A DNA stretch of 10,946 nucleotides, from NCBI GenBank assembly GCA_964392655.1, contig CAYMQY010000156.1, forward strand, positions 1 through 10,946, given 5' to 3'. This document shows positions 1 to 6,980 of this stretch, piece after piece. Source of the stretch: M3007 sp964392655. GTDB taxonomy: Bacteria; Bacteroidota; Bacteroidia; Chitinophagales; Saprospiraceae. The position numbers and the translations under genes are program-made. Position 1 is the first letter of the stretch, and every line of letters starts with the position of its first letter. The notes under the pieces were generated by a model. The model did not search any database, was not told the DNA's origin, and saw nothing but the letters and a program-made list of their open reading frames with translations.

Positions 1-1172
1 TCCAACTCCCGCACCTTCCGCTGTACCTCCGCATCTTCCGGATTCAGGCGCAAGGCAGCCCGGTAATCGCGCAGGGCATCTGCCCACTCCTCTGCCGCCT
101 CAAAACTGGCGGCGCTTTGTTTGGCATCCGCAAAGGCTTTTTCCAGTTCCTTCAGTTTTTGCCGGGCTGCCTCCGCTTGGCTTCCTGCCGGATAACGGCC
201 GAGGTAAACGTCCAGCGCCGGGATAGTGCCCGCTTGCAGGGCTTTGTTGTAGGCGGCGACCTCCAGTTGCACCAAAGCGGAATCGGTCGGCTGTGGATTT
301 TCCGGGTCTGCGCCCGACCGGTCTCCGAATGCAAGCCAGAGGATCAGCGCCAGTGCCAGCACCGCAATCGCCCCGAAAATGAGGCGGCGGGCGGCCCGGC
401 TTTCAAGCGTTTGTGAATCGGCGGCGGCAGGCGGCGGGGCTGCCTGTTGGCGCCGTTGTTCCGCCTCCCGTCGCTTGCGGTCGGCCTCGGCGGCGCGGGC
501 CTGTTCGGCCTTGTGCTCGGCTTCTGCATGCAGGCTGCGGTCGCATTCGGCCCGGCGGCGCTCCAGGTCGCTTCGGTCGGGCACATAACCGGGTTGGTGC
601 AGGGCGAGGGCGTTGTGCCAGGCGGTGCGAGCCTCTTGCCAGTTTTTATTTTGGGTCAGGTTTTCGGCAGCCGTCACGGCGGCGGTGAACCGACGGTATT
701 GCTCGGCGGTGGCGGACTCCCGGGCGCGGCGGGCCTCAATGCCGGCCACCACTTCGCGCAAACGGTCCACGACATTCTGCCAGGCCTGGTCGGCGCTCGG
801 CCATTCCACCACAGGGCGGCCTTTATCGGGCAAGGCTTCCAGATTTTTGAGGGGCGTGTTTTTCCAGTCGCAGTGGCGCAAAACCACGGGCACCACAATG
901 GCTTCGCCGCGTTCGTGCCGCTCCAGCGATACTTGCACCTCCCTGCCGTAGAAATATTCGGAGGCCAGCGAGTCGGCGCTGACGAGAAGCAGGACGATGC
1001 CGGCCCCGTACAGCCGCTCTTTGATAGCGGCATCCCAGTCTTTGCCGGCCTCAATGTCATAGTCGTCCCATACGCTGACGCGCCCCTCTCGCAGCAGGGG
1101 CTGCAAGAACTTCTTCAACACGTTTTTGAATTGGATGTCTTCGTGCGAGTAGGCGATAAAGATGTCCGTCAT
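1..1172 (-). CDS. Membrane-anchored TIR-domain protein with C-terminal repeats, 3' end beyond the window
   Basis: The frame is open from the ATG at 1172 to the window edge (390 full codons), checked codon by codon with no break. Residues 3-12 (DIFIAYSHED) are TIR box 1. GKDWDAAIKERL (43-54) and IVLLLVSADSLASEYFYGRE (59-78) follow, and E78 sits where TIR NADases carry the catalytic Glu. Residues about 145-190 look TPR-like (NWQEARTAWHNALAL). About 190-250 is an Ala/Glu/Arg-rich coiled coil ending in a Pro/Ala linker. Residues 264-282 (LIFGAIAVLALALILWLAF) are one membrane helix preceded by RAARR, so the TIR side should be cytoplasmic. Beyond it lies a repeat with the YLGRYPAGSQAEAARQKL pattern often seen in bacterial signalling proteins, then a partial TPR. 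Known for the family: bacterial TIR domains cleave NAD or make cyclic ADP-ribose signals, often in phage defence. Inference: periplasmic or membrane sensing coupled to a cytoplasmic TIR. The partner gene, if any, is off the left edge. Confidence 0.88.
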   Translation of the reverse strand, partial: MTDIFIAYSHEDIQFKNVLKKFLQPLLREGRVSVWDDYDIEAGKDWDAAIKERLYGAGIVLLLVSADSLASEYFYGREVQVSLERHERGEAIVVPVVLRHCDWKNTPLKNLEALPDKGRPVVEWPSADQAWQNVVDRLREVVAGIEARRARESATAEQYRRFTAAVTAAENLTQNKNWQEARTAWHNALALHQPGYVPDRSDLERRRAECDRSLHAEAEHKAEQARAAEADRKRREAEQRRQQAAPPPAAADSQTLESRAARRLIFGAIAVLALALILWLAFGDRSGADPENPQPTDSALVQLEVAAYNKALQAGTIPALDVYLGRYPAGSQAEAARQKLKELEKAFADAKQSAASFEAAEEWADALRDYRAALRLNPEDAEVQRKVREL

Positions 1173-1174
1173 GG

Positions 1175-1206
1175 GATTGGTTCGATTGGTTCGATTGATT
1201 CGATTG
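1175..1206 (-). repeat. 9-bp tandem repeat array in the TIR gene leader
   Basis: On the plus strand the unit GATTGGTTC occurs twice exactly (1175-1183, 1184-1192), once as GATTGATTC (1193-1201), then as a partial GATTG. The array begins two bases upstream of the TIR start codon and stops exactly at the edge of the -7 promoter box (1207-1214). It therefore fills nearly the whole predicted leader. The period of 9 is a multiple of 3, so the array has no stop codon in the frames it crosses. Confidence 0.85.
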
Positions 1207-1236
1207 CAAATGTAGAACGTTGCGCCCGTATCTTTC
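1203..1236 (+). promoter_or_regulatory. Possible promoter of cutC
   Basis: TATCTTTC (1229-1236) differs from TAnnTTTG at one base and lies 20 bases upstream of the cutC ATG. ATTG at 1203-1206 could serve as the -33 element with a 22-base spacer, slightly long. It overlaps the TIR promoter and the repeat array, so the two divergent promoters would share DNA. Confidence 0.3.
1207..1214 (-). promoter_or_regulatory. Bacteroidota -7 promoter element for the TIR gene
   Basis: The minus-strand sequence TACATTTG matches the Bacteroidota consensus TAnnTTTG exactly, 35 bases upstream of the TIR ATG. I see no TTTG -33 element at the usual 19-21 base spacing; the nearest is 27 bases away. Transcription would start near 1200, at the start of the repeat array. 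Confidence 0.5.
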
Positions 1237-1256
1237 CCCCGCAAAAAACATCCGCC

Positions 1257-1982
1257 ATGCCCATTCTCGAAATCTGCGCCGGCAACTTGCAGTCGGCCCT
1301 CGCTGCCCAGGCAGGCGGCGCGCACCGGATCGAACTGTGCGCCGCCCTCGACACCGGTGGCCTGACGCCTTCCCTCGGTTTGGTACGCGCCGTGCGCGAA
1401 CGCCTGAACATCCGGGTGAACGTGCTCATCCGCCCGCGCGAGGGCGACTTCTGCTACGACGAGGCCGAACTGGCCCTCATGCTCGACGACATCCGCCTGT
1501 GCCGCGAAGCCGGCGCCGACGGGGTCGCAATCGGCGCGCTGGACGCCGAGAACCGGCTGGACGTACCCAAAATGCAGGCCATGCTACAGGCCGCCGCCGG
1601 CATGGACATCACCTGCCACCGCGCGTTCGATTTTGTCCCCGACCCGGTTGAGGCGCTGGATACGCTCCTCGCACTGGGCATACCCCGGGTACTGACTTCC
1701 GGTCAGGCGACTACCGCTTTCCAGGGGCGGTTTTTGCTGAAAAAACTGGTGGAGCACGCCGGCGGGCGCATTTCGATCATGCCGGGCGCGGGTTTGTCGG
1801 CCCGGAATATTCGCGAAATGGCCGAGGCTACCGGCGCGCAAGAATTTCACCTGTCGGCCAAAAAGGAGGTCGTGCAGCCGGGTTCCGACAAGGCCATTCC
1901 GGGGCTGGAATGGGGGTATTGGGCCAGTGACGCGGAGCAAATCCGGGCGGTCGTTCAGGCGCTGAGCGGGGTGTCCTCGTAA
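1257..1982 (+). CDS. cutC: CutC family protein
   Basis: A 241-residue protein close to the usual CutC length of about 240-250. It is a TIM-barrel fold protein of the cytoplasm. Family signatures are visible: LEICAGNLQSALAAQAGGAHRIELC (4-28, described by its ends L4 and C28), TGGLTPS (33-39), VLIRPREGDFCYDEAE (56-71), GADGVAIGALD (86-96), TCHRAFD (119-125), LTSGQ (146-150) and IMPGAGLSARNI (174-185). The family was first linked to copper tolerance in E. coli, but the biochemical role in bacteria is unsettled, so no reaction is assigned. The frame stays open far upstream, but that part is antisense to the TIR gene. The ATG at 1257 directly precedes the conserved N-terminus. It is the only plus-strand gene and its last 28 bases overlap the end of the convergent Uma2 gene. 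No metal-handling neighbours are present. Confidence 0.93.
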   Translation: MPILEICAGNLQSALAAQAGGAHRIELCAALDTGGLTPSLGLVRAVRERLNIRVNVLIRPREGDFCYDEAELALMLDDIRLCREAGADGVAIGALDAENRLDVPKMQAMLQAAAGMDITCHRAFDFVPDPVEALDTLLALGIPRVLTSGQATTAFQGRFLLKKLVEHAGGRISIMPGAGLSARNIREMAEATGAQEFHLSAKKEVVQPGSDKAIPGLEWGYWASDAEQIRAVVQALSGVSS

Positions 1983-2596
1983 ATTTCCCGCAGAGTGAGG
2001 ACTTTGTTGTTCACCCGGAAAGACATGTCCGGTTGATTCAGATTGGTTTCCACCCATTTGTCGAGCGGGGTTTCCCGTTCCCAAACGACTACTTCCATGC
2101 GTTGTGCGTCAATAAAAACGATTTGCAGAAGCGTAGGGATTTTTTTGTAGCAGGGCAGTTTGTCGGCCAAATCGTGCGTCCGCGTGGTGTTGGAAAGCAC
2201 TTCAAAAATCAAAACCGGGGTTAGTTCGGCATTCATACCGGGGCGGTATTCGTAGTATTTAGCGGGCATGCCGATCACCGAACCGTCCGGGTTGAACACC
2301 GCGTGGTCGCATTCCGGAATACACACAGGCCGGTTTCCGTTGCGCACGCGAAAACGTTTATCGCCGGCCCAGGCTTCTTTCAGCAAATGGCTCATTTGCG
2401 TGGCCAGATCGGCGTAAATGTCGGTTTCGTAACTCATGGAGGCTATGATTTCCTGGTTGAGGTATTCCACCTTGTACTCCGCCTCGCCGAGCAGTTCCCA
2501 AAATTCCTCAAATGACGCCGGAAATCGAACCGGGGCTCCCCCTGCCACTGCCAGGAGCTCCTGATTTGTTACCGGAAATTTTACTGTCGTGCTCAT
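1955..2596 (-). CDS. Uma2 family (DUF820) putative restriction-endonuclease-fold protein
   Basis: A 213-residue protein of the Uma2/DUF820 family, whose members have a PD-(D/E)xK nuclease fold. They are very abundant in cyanobacteria and in some Bacteroidota, usually as dispersed single genes of unproven function. Visible family features are EEFWELLGEAEYKVEYLNQEII (starting about residue 30), a candidate metal ligand D97 in CDHAV, the core strand PVLIFEVLSNTTR (127-139) with E132, then DLADKLPCYKKI (142-153) and the end strands LLQIVFID and MEVVVWER. The ATG at 2596 is preferred. An in-frame GTG at 2623 would add nine residues with no family likeness. A weak -7-like box (minus TAAACTTG, 2623-2630) overlaps the stop codon of the upstream gluQ-like gene. 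The 3' end overlaps cutC tail-to-tail. Target and activity are unknown. Confidence 0.85.
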   Translation of the reverse strand: MSTTVKFPVTNQELLAVAGGAPVRFPASFEEFWELLGEAEYKVEYLNQEIIASMSYETDIYADLATQMSHLLKEAWAGDKRFRVRNGNRPVCIPECDHAVFNPDGSVIGMPAKYYEYRPGMNAELTPVLIFEVLSNTTRTHDLADKLPCYKKIPTLLQIVFIDAQRMEVVVWERETPLDKWVETNLNQPDMSFRVNNKVLTLREIYEDTPLSA

Positions 2597-2627
2597 CGGA
2601 TACGGTGTCTGAAAAAGAAGCACAAGT

Positions 2628-3557
2628 TTACGGGTTTTGTTGAAGGAATGAAAATTGAATTTCTTGTAGTAATCCCGTAGTCGACTCTACCTGCTTTACC
2701 CCCAGCCACCGCGCTACGGCCCGAAATACCTCTGCCGGCGAACGTCCTTCCTCCCGCCAGGTTTTCAAAGCAGCGGAACCGGCAGATTTGGACAACTTAT
2801 TGCCACCGGCATCAAGCAAGAGCGGGTGGTGTAAAAACTGAACCCGCGAGAACTCCCGCCACCCAAGGCATTCGGCCAAATACTGCTGCGCGGCGGTGGA
2901 TTCGGCCAGGTCGGCGCCCCGGATCACGTGCGTGATCCCGAAATGCCGGTCGTCGGCAAGGCTGGCCACCTGGTAGGCGGGAATGCCGTCGCGGCGGCGC
3001 ACCACAAAATCGGGCGGCAAGCCGGGTATTCGCGGCGTTTTGATGCGCCAGGCCACGTCGGGCGCATCGAGTGCGAGGTTTTGCTCCCGAAATTCGGTGG
3101 GGTATTCCCCGGCAAACGGCGCAAGGTCGCGGCGCGATTTGGCACAGGCAATCAGGACGTTGCCCGCGCGCAGACGGTCGAGCGCGTTTTCGTACAGCTG
3201 CAGACGCAGGTGTTGCGACCAGTTTGCCTCAAAATCCTCCGTCGAGCGCGGCCCCTCGTCCCAATCCAGCCCCAGCCAACGGAGCGTATCGAACACGTCC
3301 TGCACGTATTCGGGGCGTTTGCGGTCGGCGTCGAGGTCGTCAATGCGCAGCAGGAGCCGGGCGCCGGGCGTGTGCCGGGCCGCCAGCCAGTTCAGGATAA
3401 AATTGTACGCGTTGCCGAGGTGCAGAAAACCCGAGGGCGTCGGCGCCAAACGGAGCCGGCTCGTCGGCGCCACCGTTTGGATAAACGCGCGGAAAGCCGC
3501 CGGGAAAGTTGCCTCGGTATGGAAGTCCGGTTTCGTGTTACTGCGGATTTTTTTCAA
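2628..3557 (-). CDS. gluQ: Glutamyl-Q tRNA(Asp) synthetase-like protein (truncated GluRS paralogue)
   Basis: A class I aminoacyl-tRNA synthetase catalytic domain of the GluRS type with no room for an anticodon-binding domain. It has 309 residues, like GluQRS (about 300) and unlike full GluRS (about 470-500). The ATP-binding RLAPTPSGFLHLGN (36-49) carries the HIGH-type motif HLGN. LLRIDDLDADR (69-79), YQVASLADDRHFGITHVIRG (195-214) and KLSKS (254-258) complete the site. GluQRS attaches glutamate to the queuosine of tRNA(Asp). Many members have a zinc knuckle with several Cys, but only C138 is present here (LIACAKSRRDL), so the zinc site looks lost. The start is uncertain. TTG at 3557 overlaps the upstream lipoprotein gene by 20 bases and gives an N-terminal tail of about 35 residues before the conserved core, whereas GTG at 3473 would begin just before it. 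A queuosine role is inferred from the family only. Confidence 0.85.
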   Translation of the reverse strand: MKKIRSNTKPDFHTEATFPAAFRAFIQTVAPTSRLRLAPTPSGFLHLGNAYNFILNWLAARHTPGARLLLRIDDLDADRKRPEYVQDVFDTLRWLGLDWDEGPRSTEDFEANWSQHLRLQLYENALDRLRAGNVLIACAKSRRDLAPFAGEYPTEFREQNLALDAPDVAWRIKTPRIPGLPPDFVVRRRDGIPAYQVASLADDRHFGITHVIRGADLAESTAAQQYLAECLGWREFSRVQFLHHPLLLDAGGNKLSKSAGSAALKTWREEGRSPAEVFRAVARWLGVKQVESTTGLLQEIQFSFLQQNP

Positions 3558-4416
3558 ACTGCTTGATGATCTCTTCCGGCGGAATACCGAGGTAGCGCAG
3601 GGCGTTTTGGGCGTCGTCGGCGTAGTCCGGATCGGAAGGGTAACGCTGCAAAAACTGCTCGTAGGTGCTTTTGGCCATGGTCATGTCCTTCAGGTCGTTC
3701 TCGTAAATGAAGCCCATCATAAACAAAGCCGTGGGCGCTTTGGCATGGGTCGGCAGTTTTTCCGCCACATTGTAGTAGAAGCGCAGGGCGGTATTCGGCT
3801 CGCCGATGGTTTTGGCCAGTCCGGCGGCTTTCATGTTCAGGTCGGCAAATTTGTTCGGGTCAACAGTCTGCACCAGCGTGGCGTAGCCTTCGGAAAGTTG
3901 AAGAAACATCTCGGCTTTCGATTTGTCGGTGACCGTGGCGCCGCCCATCGCCCGGTCGAGGCGGAGCAGCGCCGAGTCAATCCAGAACAGATTCCGCTCG
4001 AGGTTGAGTTTGGTCAGGTCAATGTCGTCCGGCTCTTTCGACAAATCCGGCGTGGCCTTGTGCTGGTACAGGCGCCACACCCGGGCGAGCAGGCCGATTG
4101 GTTCGGCCAGGTCCTGGCCGTCGCCGTGTTCTTTCAGAGCGGTATTGACCAGTCGCACCGCCCCCACGGCGTCCTTGTTGCGGATGAACTTGATCTCCGC
4201 CGCTTTGGTCAGGTACAGCAGGTTTTGTGCGTGCTCGCCGGGGTTGGCCTGCGCGGCTGTCTGATAGGTATTGCAGAGTTCCTCAGCGACAGCTGGATCG
4301 TTGGAGGCAGCCAGTTTCTGCTCCAGTGCGGTTATTTTTTTGGAAAAATCCTCCCCGCAAGCCGACAGGATCAGGCCGAGAAACAGGGCGAAAAGGAAAG
4401 ACTGAAAAATTCTCAT
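3538..4416 (-). CDS. TPR-type lipoprotein, BamD/YbgF-like C-terminus
   Basis: A 292-residue lipoprotein. Residues 1-20 (MRIFQSFLFALFLGLILSAC) form a signal peptide with lipobox LSAC, so C20 is the expected lipidated residue. This fixes the ATG at 4416 rather than in-frame starts at 4464 or 4467. The mature end reads CGEDFSKK: two acidic residues follow the Cys after one spacer, which resembles the lipoprotein surface-export signal described in some Bacteroidota, a weak hint only. The rest is helical. The C-terminal part has two TPR-like hairpins: ALRFYYNVAEKLPTHAKAPTALFMMGFIYE (from about 210) and MAKSTYEQFLQRYPSDPDYADDAQNALRYLG (from about 247). This is the pattern of BamD and YbgF. The middle (about 40-200) is less recognisable. 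It lies 47 bases after purM and overlaps the gluQ-like gene, so it is likely cotranscribed. The exact role is unknown; an envelope scaffold is an inference. Confidence 0.82.
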   Translation of the reverse strand: MRIFQSFLFALFLGLILSACGEDFSKKITALEQKLAASNDPAVAEELCNTYQTAAQANPGEHAQNLLYLTKAAEIKFIRNKDAVGAVRLVNTALKEHGDGQDLAEPIGLLARVWRLYQHKATPDLSKEPDDIDLTKLNLERNLFWIDSALLRLDRAMGGATVTDKSKAEMFLQLSEGYATLVQTVDPNKFADLNMKAAGLAKTIGEPNTALRFYYNVAEKLPTHAKAPTALFMMGFIYENDLKDMTMAKSTYEQFLQRYPSDPDYADDAQNALRYLGIPPEEIIKQFEKNPQ

Positions 4417-4463
4417 ATCGTGTTTGCTTAGTGGCGTATCAGGTTTGGTTTTCTGAAAATTCA

Positions 4464-5648
4464 TCACTCCTCGCTATACTCGAACGAACCGTAGGGACTT
4501 TCCACCGTCACCTTCGTCCCGGAATCCGGCTCCACTCGTCCTACAATCCGGGCCTCGATTCCGAAGCCGGCGGCGATCCGGATGACGTCGCCGGCGTACT
4601 CTTCCGGCAGATAAATTTCCATTCGGTGGCCCATGTTGAACACCTGGTACATTTCGCGCCAGGCGGTGCCGCTGCTCTCCTGAATCAGGCGAAATAGCGG
4701 TGGCAAGTCGAACAGGTTGTCCTTGATTACGTGCGCGTTTTGCAAAAACTTGAGCACTTTGGTCTGGCCGCCGCCGGTGCAGTGGATCAGGCCGTGTACA
4801 TGTTCCCGGTGTTTGGCCAGCACCTCCCGCAGTACCGGCAGGTAGGTGCGTGTCGGCGACAGTATCAGTTTGCCGACCGGTATGGTCCGGTCCTCTACCG
4901 CGATCGTTTCCGTCAGGCTGCGGTTCCCGCTGTACACTAAGTCTTTGGGCACATGCGGGTCGAAACTTTCCGGGTACCGCGCGGCATAGTCGTTTTTCAG
5001 CACATCGTGGCGGGCTGCGGTGAGGCCGTTGCTGCCCATGCCTCCGTTGTAGTCGTTTTCGTATGCGGCTTGTCCGAACGACGCCAGTCCCACGACAACA
5101 TCGCCGGGCCGGATGTTGTTTTCCAAAACCTCCGAGCGTTTCATGCGGGCAAACGCGGTGACGCCCACATCAATCGTGCGCACGATGTCGCCCACGTCGG
5201 CAGTTTCGCCACCGGCGAGTTGCAGTTCCACCCCGAACCGGCGCATGGTTTCCACAAAATCGGAAGTGCCCCGGATCACCGCCGCGATCACCTCGCCGGG
5301 GATGAGGTTTTTGTTTCGGCCAATGGTGCTCGACAGCAGGATGGCGTCGGTGCAGCCGGCGCAGGCCATGTCGTCGAGGTTCATCACGATGGCGTCCTGC
5401 GCCACGCCGGCCCACACGGACAGGTCGCCCGTTTCACGCCAGTACAGGTAGGCAAGGCTGGTTTTGGTGCCTGCCGTGTCGGCATGCAAGAGGTTGCAAT
5501 AATTCGGGTCGCCGGCGGCGATGTCGGGCAGGATTTTGCAAAACGCATTGGGGTACAACCCCTTGTCGAGGTGCCGGATAGCGGCATGCACCTCGTCTTT
5601 CGAGGCCGAAACCCCGCGCTGGTCATATTTGGAAACTTGTTCAGTCAT
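4464..5648 (-). CDS. purM: Phosphoribosylformylglycinamidine cyclo-ligase (AIR synthetase)
   Basis: A 394-residue PurM, longer than the 345 or so of E. coli, as I recall for Bacteroidota members. It catalyses the fifth step of purine synthesis: ATP-dependent closure of the imidazole ring from FGAM to AIR, in the cytoplasm. Visible motifs are SKYDQRGVSASKDEV (6-20), HADTAGTKTSLAYLY (55-69), AQDAIVMNLDDMACAGC (83-99), the glycine-rich AGGETADVGDI (145-155), LSPTRTYLPVL (263-273), HCTGGGQTKVLK (289-300) and YQVFNMGHRMEIYLP (334-348). The N- and C-terminal halves of the AIR synthase fold are both complete and no key motif is missing. The ATG at 5648 is 42 bases after the stop of the nucleotidyltransferase gene, so it is probably cotranscribed. 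No other pur gene is in the window, so the purine pathway is scattered in this genome or lies elsewhere. Confidence 0.96.
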   Translation of the reverse strand: MTEQVSKYDQRGVSASKDEVHAAIRHLDKGLYPNAFCKILPDIAAGDPNYCNLLHADTAGTKTSLAYLYWRETGDLSVWAGVAQDAIVMNLDDMACAGCTDAILLSSTIGRNKNLIPGEVIAAVIRGTSDFVETMRRFGVELQLAGGETADVGDIVRTIDVGVTAFARMKRSEVLENNIRPGDVVVGLASFGQAAYENDYNGGMGSNGLTAARHDVLKNDYAARYPESFDPHVPKDLVYSGNRSLTETIAVEDRTIPVGKLILSPTRTYLPVLREVLAKHREHVHGLIHCTGGGQTKVLKFLQNAHVIKDNLFDLPPLFRLIQESSGTAWREMYQVFNMGHRMEIYLPEEYAGDVIRIAAGFGIEARIVGRVEPDSGTKVTVESPYGSFEYSEE

Positions 5649-5660
5649 GGATTTCGCGCA

Positions 5661-5684
5661 AATCGTACTTTGAAATTCGTACTT
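5661..5684 (-). repeat. Short direct repeat before purM
   Basis: Two 10-base copies, AATCGTACTT (5661-5670) and ATTCGTACTT (5675-5684), differ by one base and start 14 bases apart in the 42-base gap between the nucleotidyltransferase stop and the purM start. On the sense strand they place TACGA blocks just upstream of the ATG. No clear promoter is seen; the closest is TACGATTTG, one base too long for TAnnTTTG. Confidence 0.4.
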
Positions 5685-5690
5685 CGTAAA

Positions 5691-6902
5691 TCACTTTTCC
5701 CAGGTTCGGAACCGGGCTGTTTGTTCAAAAATATGGAGCAACGCCGCTTTTTCCAGGTCGGTGAACGGCTTGTTTCGCCGGGCCATGACCAACTCTGCGG
5801 TTTCGCAGGCTTCCGAAAACCGGTATGTACGGTAGCCCGAATCGGCGCTACCCCAGGCGAAATCGGGCACGAAGTTGCGTGGGTATCCGGCGCCGAACAC
5901 ATTGGCGAAAACGCCGACCACCGTGCCAGTGTTGAACATGGTGTTGATGCCGCACTTGGCATGATCCCCCATGATGAGGCCGCAGAACTGCAACCCGGTT
6001 TTGGCGAAGCGCTCCTCTTCGTAATCCCAGAGTTTGACCTCGCTGTAGTTGTTTTTTAGGTTGGAATTGTTGGTGTCGGCGCCGAGGTTGCACCATTCTC
6101 CGATAACCGAGTCGCCGAGAAATCCGTCGTGGGCTTTGTTGGAATTGGCAATCAGGATAGAACGGGCCACTTCGCCACCCACTTTGCAGCCGGGGCCGAT
6201 GGTGGTGGGGCCGTAGATGCGGGCACCCATTTTCACGGTAGCGCCCTCACATACCGCGATGGGGCCGCGGAGCAGGCAGCCCTCCATCACTTCAGCGTTT
6301 TTGCCGATGTACACCGGTCCTTCGGTGGTATTGACGGTGCAGCATTCCATTTTTGCACCTTCTTCCAGAAACAGTTTATGCGCAGGCCCGACAATGCGGT
6401 TGGACGGCGATACGCGCTGGGACATGCGGTTGCCGGCCAGCAATTCAAAGTCATCGAGAATTGCCGATCCGTTTTGCAGAAACAAGTCCCAGGGGCGCTG
6501 AATTTGGGTAACCGGAATATCGGCGCCGAGTTCCTTGCCCTGCAATTCCCGTCCCTCCTCGTCTTCGATCAGCGCCTCGAATTGCGCTTCGTCGAGACGG
6601 GCGGCCAGCAATTCACCGTTCAGCAGCAGCGCCTCGTTCAGGCCGATTTCATGGATGCGGCGGCAAAGAGCCTCCGTGGGTACGATACCGGCATTGACCA
6701 CGAGATTTTCGTGCTCGACCCGAATCGGGTATTTGTCCTGCAAATATTCCTGCGTGATGTACGACGCAGTAGCCCGCAGCCGGCGCTCCCACTTTTCGCG
6801 CAGGGTAAGTACGCCGATGCGAAACTCCCCCATGGGACGCGTAGCCGTGAGCGGAAGCAGGTGGTTGCGGGCTTCGGAGTCGAAAAGGATCAGGTTTGTC
6901 AT
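5691..6902 (-). CDS. GlmU-like sugar-phosphate nucleotidyltransferase
   Basis: A 403-residue two-domain protein. The N-terminus LILFDSEARNHLLPLTATRPMGEFRIGVLTLREKWE (from residue 4) matches the GlmU-N-terminal-like nucleotidyltransferase family (Pfam NTP_transf_4) common in Bacteroidota. From about residue 165 the chain becomes a left-handed beta-helix of hexapeptide repeats: GPVYIGKNAEVMEG (195-208), GPIAVCEGATVKMG (213-226), GPTTIGPGCKVGG (231-243), AHDGFLGDSVIGEWCNLGADTNNSNLKNNY (257-286) and GLIMGDHAKCGINTMFNTGTVVG (308-330). By likeness to GlmU it should activate a sugar phosphate with a nucleotide and perhaps acyl-transfer, in the cytoplasm, feeding cell-wall or surface polysaccharide. 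The true substrate is not known and the classical GlmU GxG nucleotide loop is not obvious. The ATG at 6902 directly precedes the conserved start and lies downstream of a perfect -7 box. An in-frame TTG at 6926 is less likely. It starts the run continuing into purM. Confidence 0.88.
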   Translation of the reverse strand: MTNLILFDSEARNHLLPLTATRPMGEFRIGVLTLREKWERRLRATASYITQEYLQDKYPIRVEHENLVVNAGIVPTEALCRRIHEIGLNEALLLNGELLAARLDEAQFEALIEDEEGRELQGKELGADIPVTQIQRPWDLFLQNGSAILDDFELLAGNRMSQRVSPSNRIVGPAHKLFLEEGAKMECCTVNTTEGPVYIGKNAEVMEGCLLRGPIAVCEGATVKMGARIYGPTTIGPGCKVGGEVARSILIANSNKAHDGFLGDSVIGEWCNLGADTNNSNLKNNYSEVKLWDYEEERFAKTGLQFCGLIMGDHAKCGINTMFNTGTVVGVFANVFGAGYPRNFVPDFAWGSADSGYRTYRFSEACETAELVMARRNKPFTDLEKAALLHIFEQTARFRTWEK

Positions 6903-6923
6903 CAGACCGGGCTTGTTTTGCGG

Positions 6924-6931
6924 CAAAAGTA
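6924..6931 (-). promoter_or_regulatory. Bacteroidota -7 promoter element for the nucleotidyltransferase gene
   Basis: The minus-strand TACTTTTG is an exact TAnnTTTG match, 21 bases before the ATG at 6902, giving a very short leader. It lies just after the terminator of rpmE. The -33 side falls in the terminator stem: a TTG is seen with a 17-base spacer, which is short, so the -33 assignment is open. Confidence 0.5.
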
Positions 6932-6937
6932 GGCAAT

Positions 6938-6980
6938 AAAAAAAGTCCCAACCGGCAGAAGCCGCAGGGACTTATTTTTT
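6938..6980 (-). terminator. Rho-independent terminator after ribosomal protein L31 gene
   Basis: Read on the minus strand, AAGTCCC (6973-6967) pairs with GGGACTT (6949-6943). A nested stem CGGC/GCCG has the loop TTCT, and the outer stem is followed by a run of T residues (6944-6938). The A-rich other side means it could also stop transcription on the plus strand. A second small hairpin (stem TCGGGC/GCCCGA, 7003-7019) lies between it and the rpmE stop but has no T run. Confidence 0.88.

Noticed and set aside
447..1256. Long open frame joined upstream of cutC on the plus strand
   Set aside because: It is antisense to the TIR gene, whose minus frame has clear domains. CutC conservation starts at the ATG at 1257, and high GC content keeps the shadow frame open.
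1955..2596. Uma2 gene and TIR gene as one defence island
   Set aside because: They are separated by cutC, which runs the other way, and the surroundings are housekeeping genes, so there is no evidence that they act together.
2983..4431. 482-codon open frame on the plus strand
   Set aside because: It is antisense to both the gluQ-like gene and the TPR lipoprotein gene, has Arg/Ser-rich low-complexity sequence in its first part, and no recognisable domain.
4953..6059. 368-codon open frame on the plus strand
   Set aside because: It is antisense to purM and the nucleotidyltransferase, both of which show strong motifs on the other strand.
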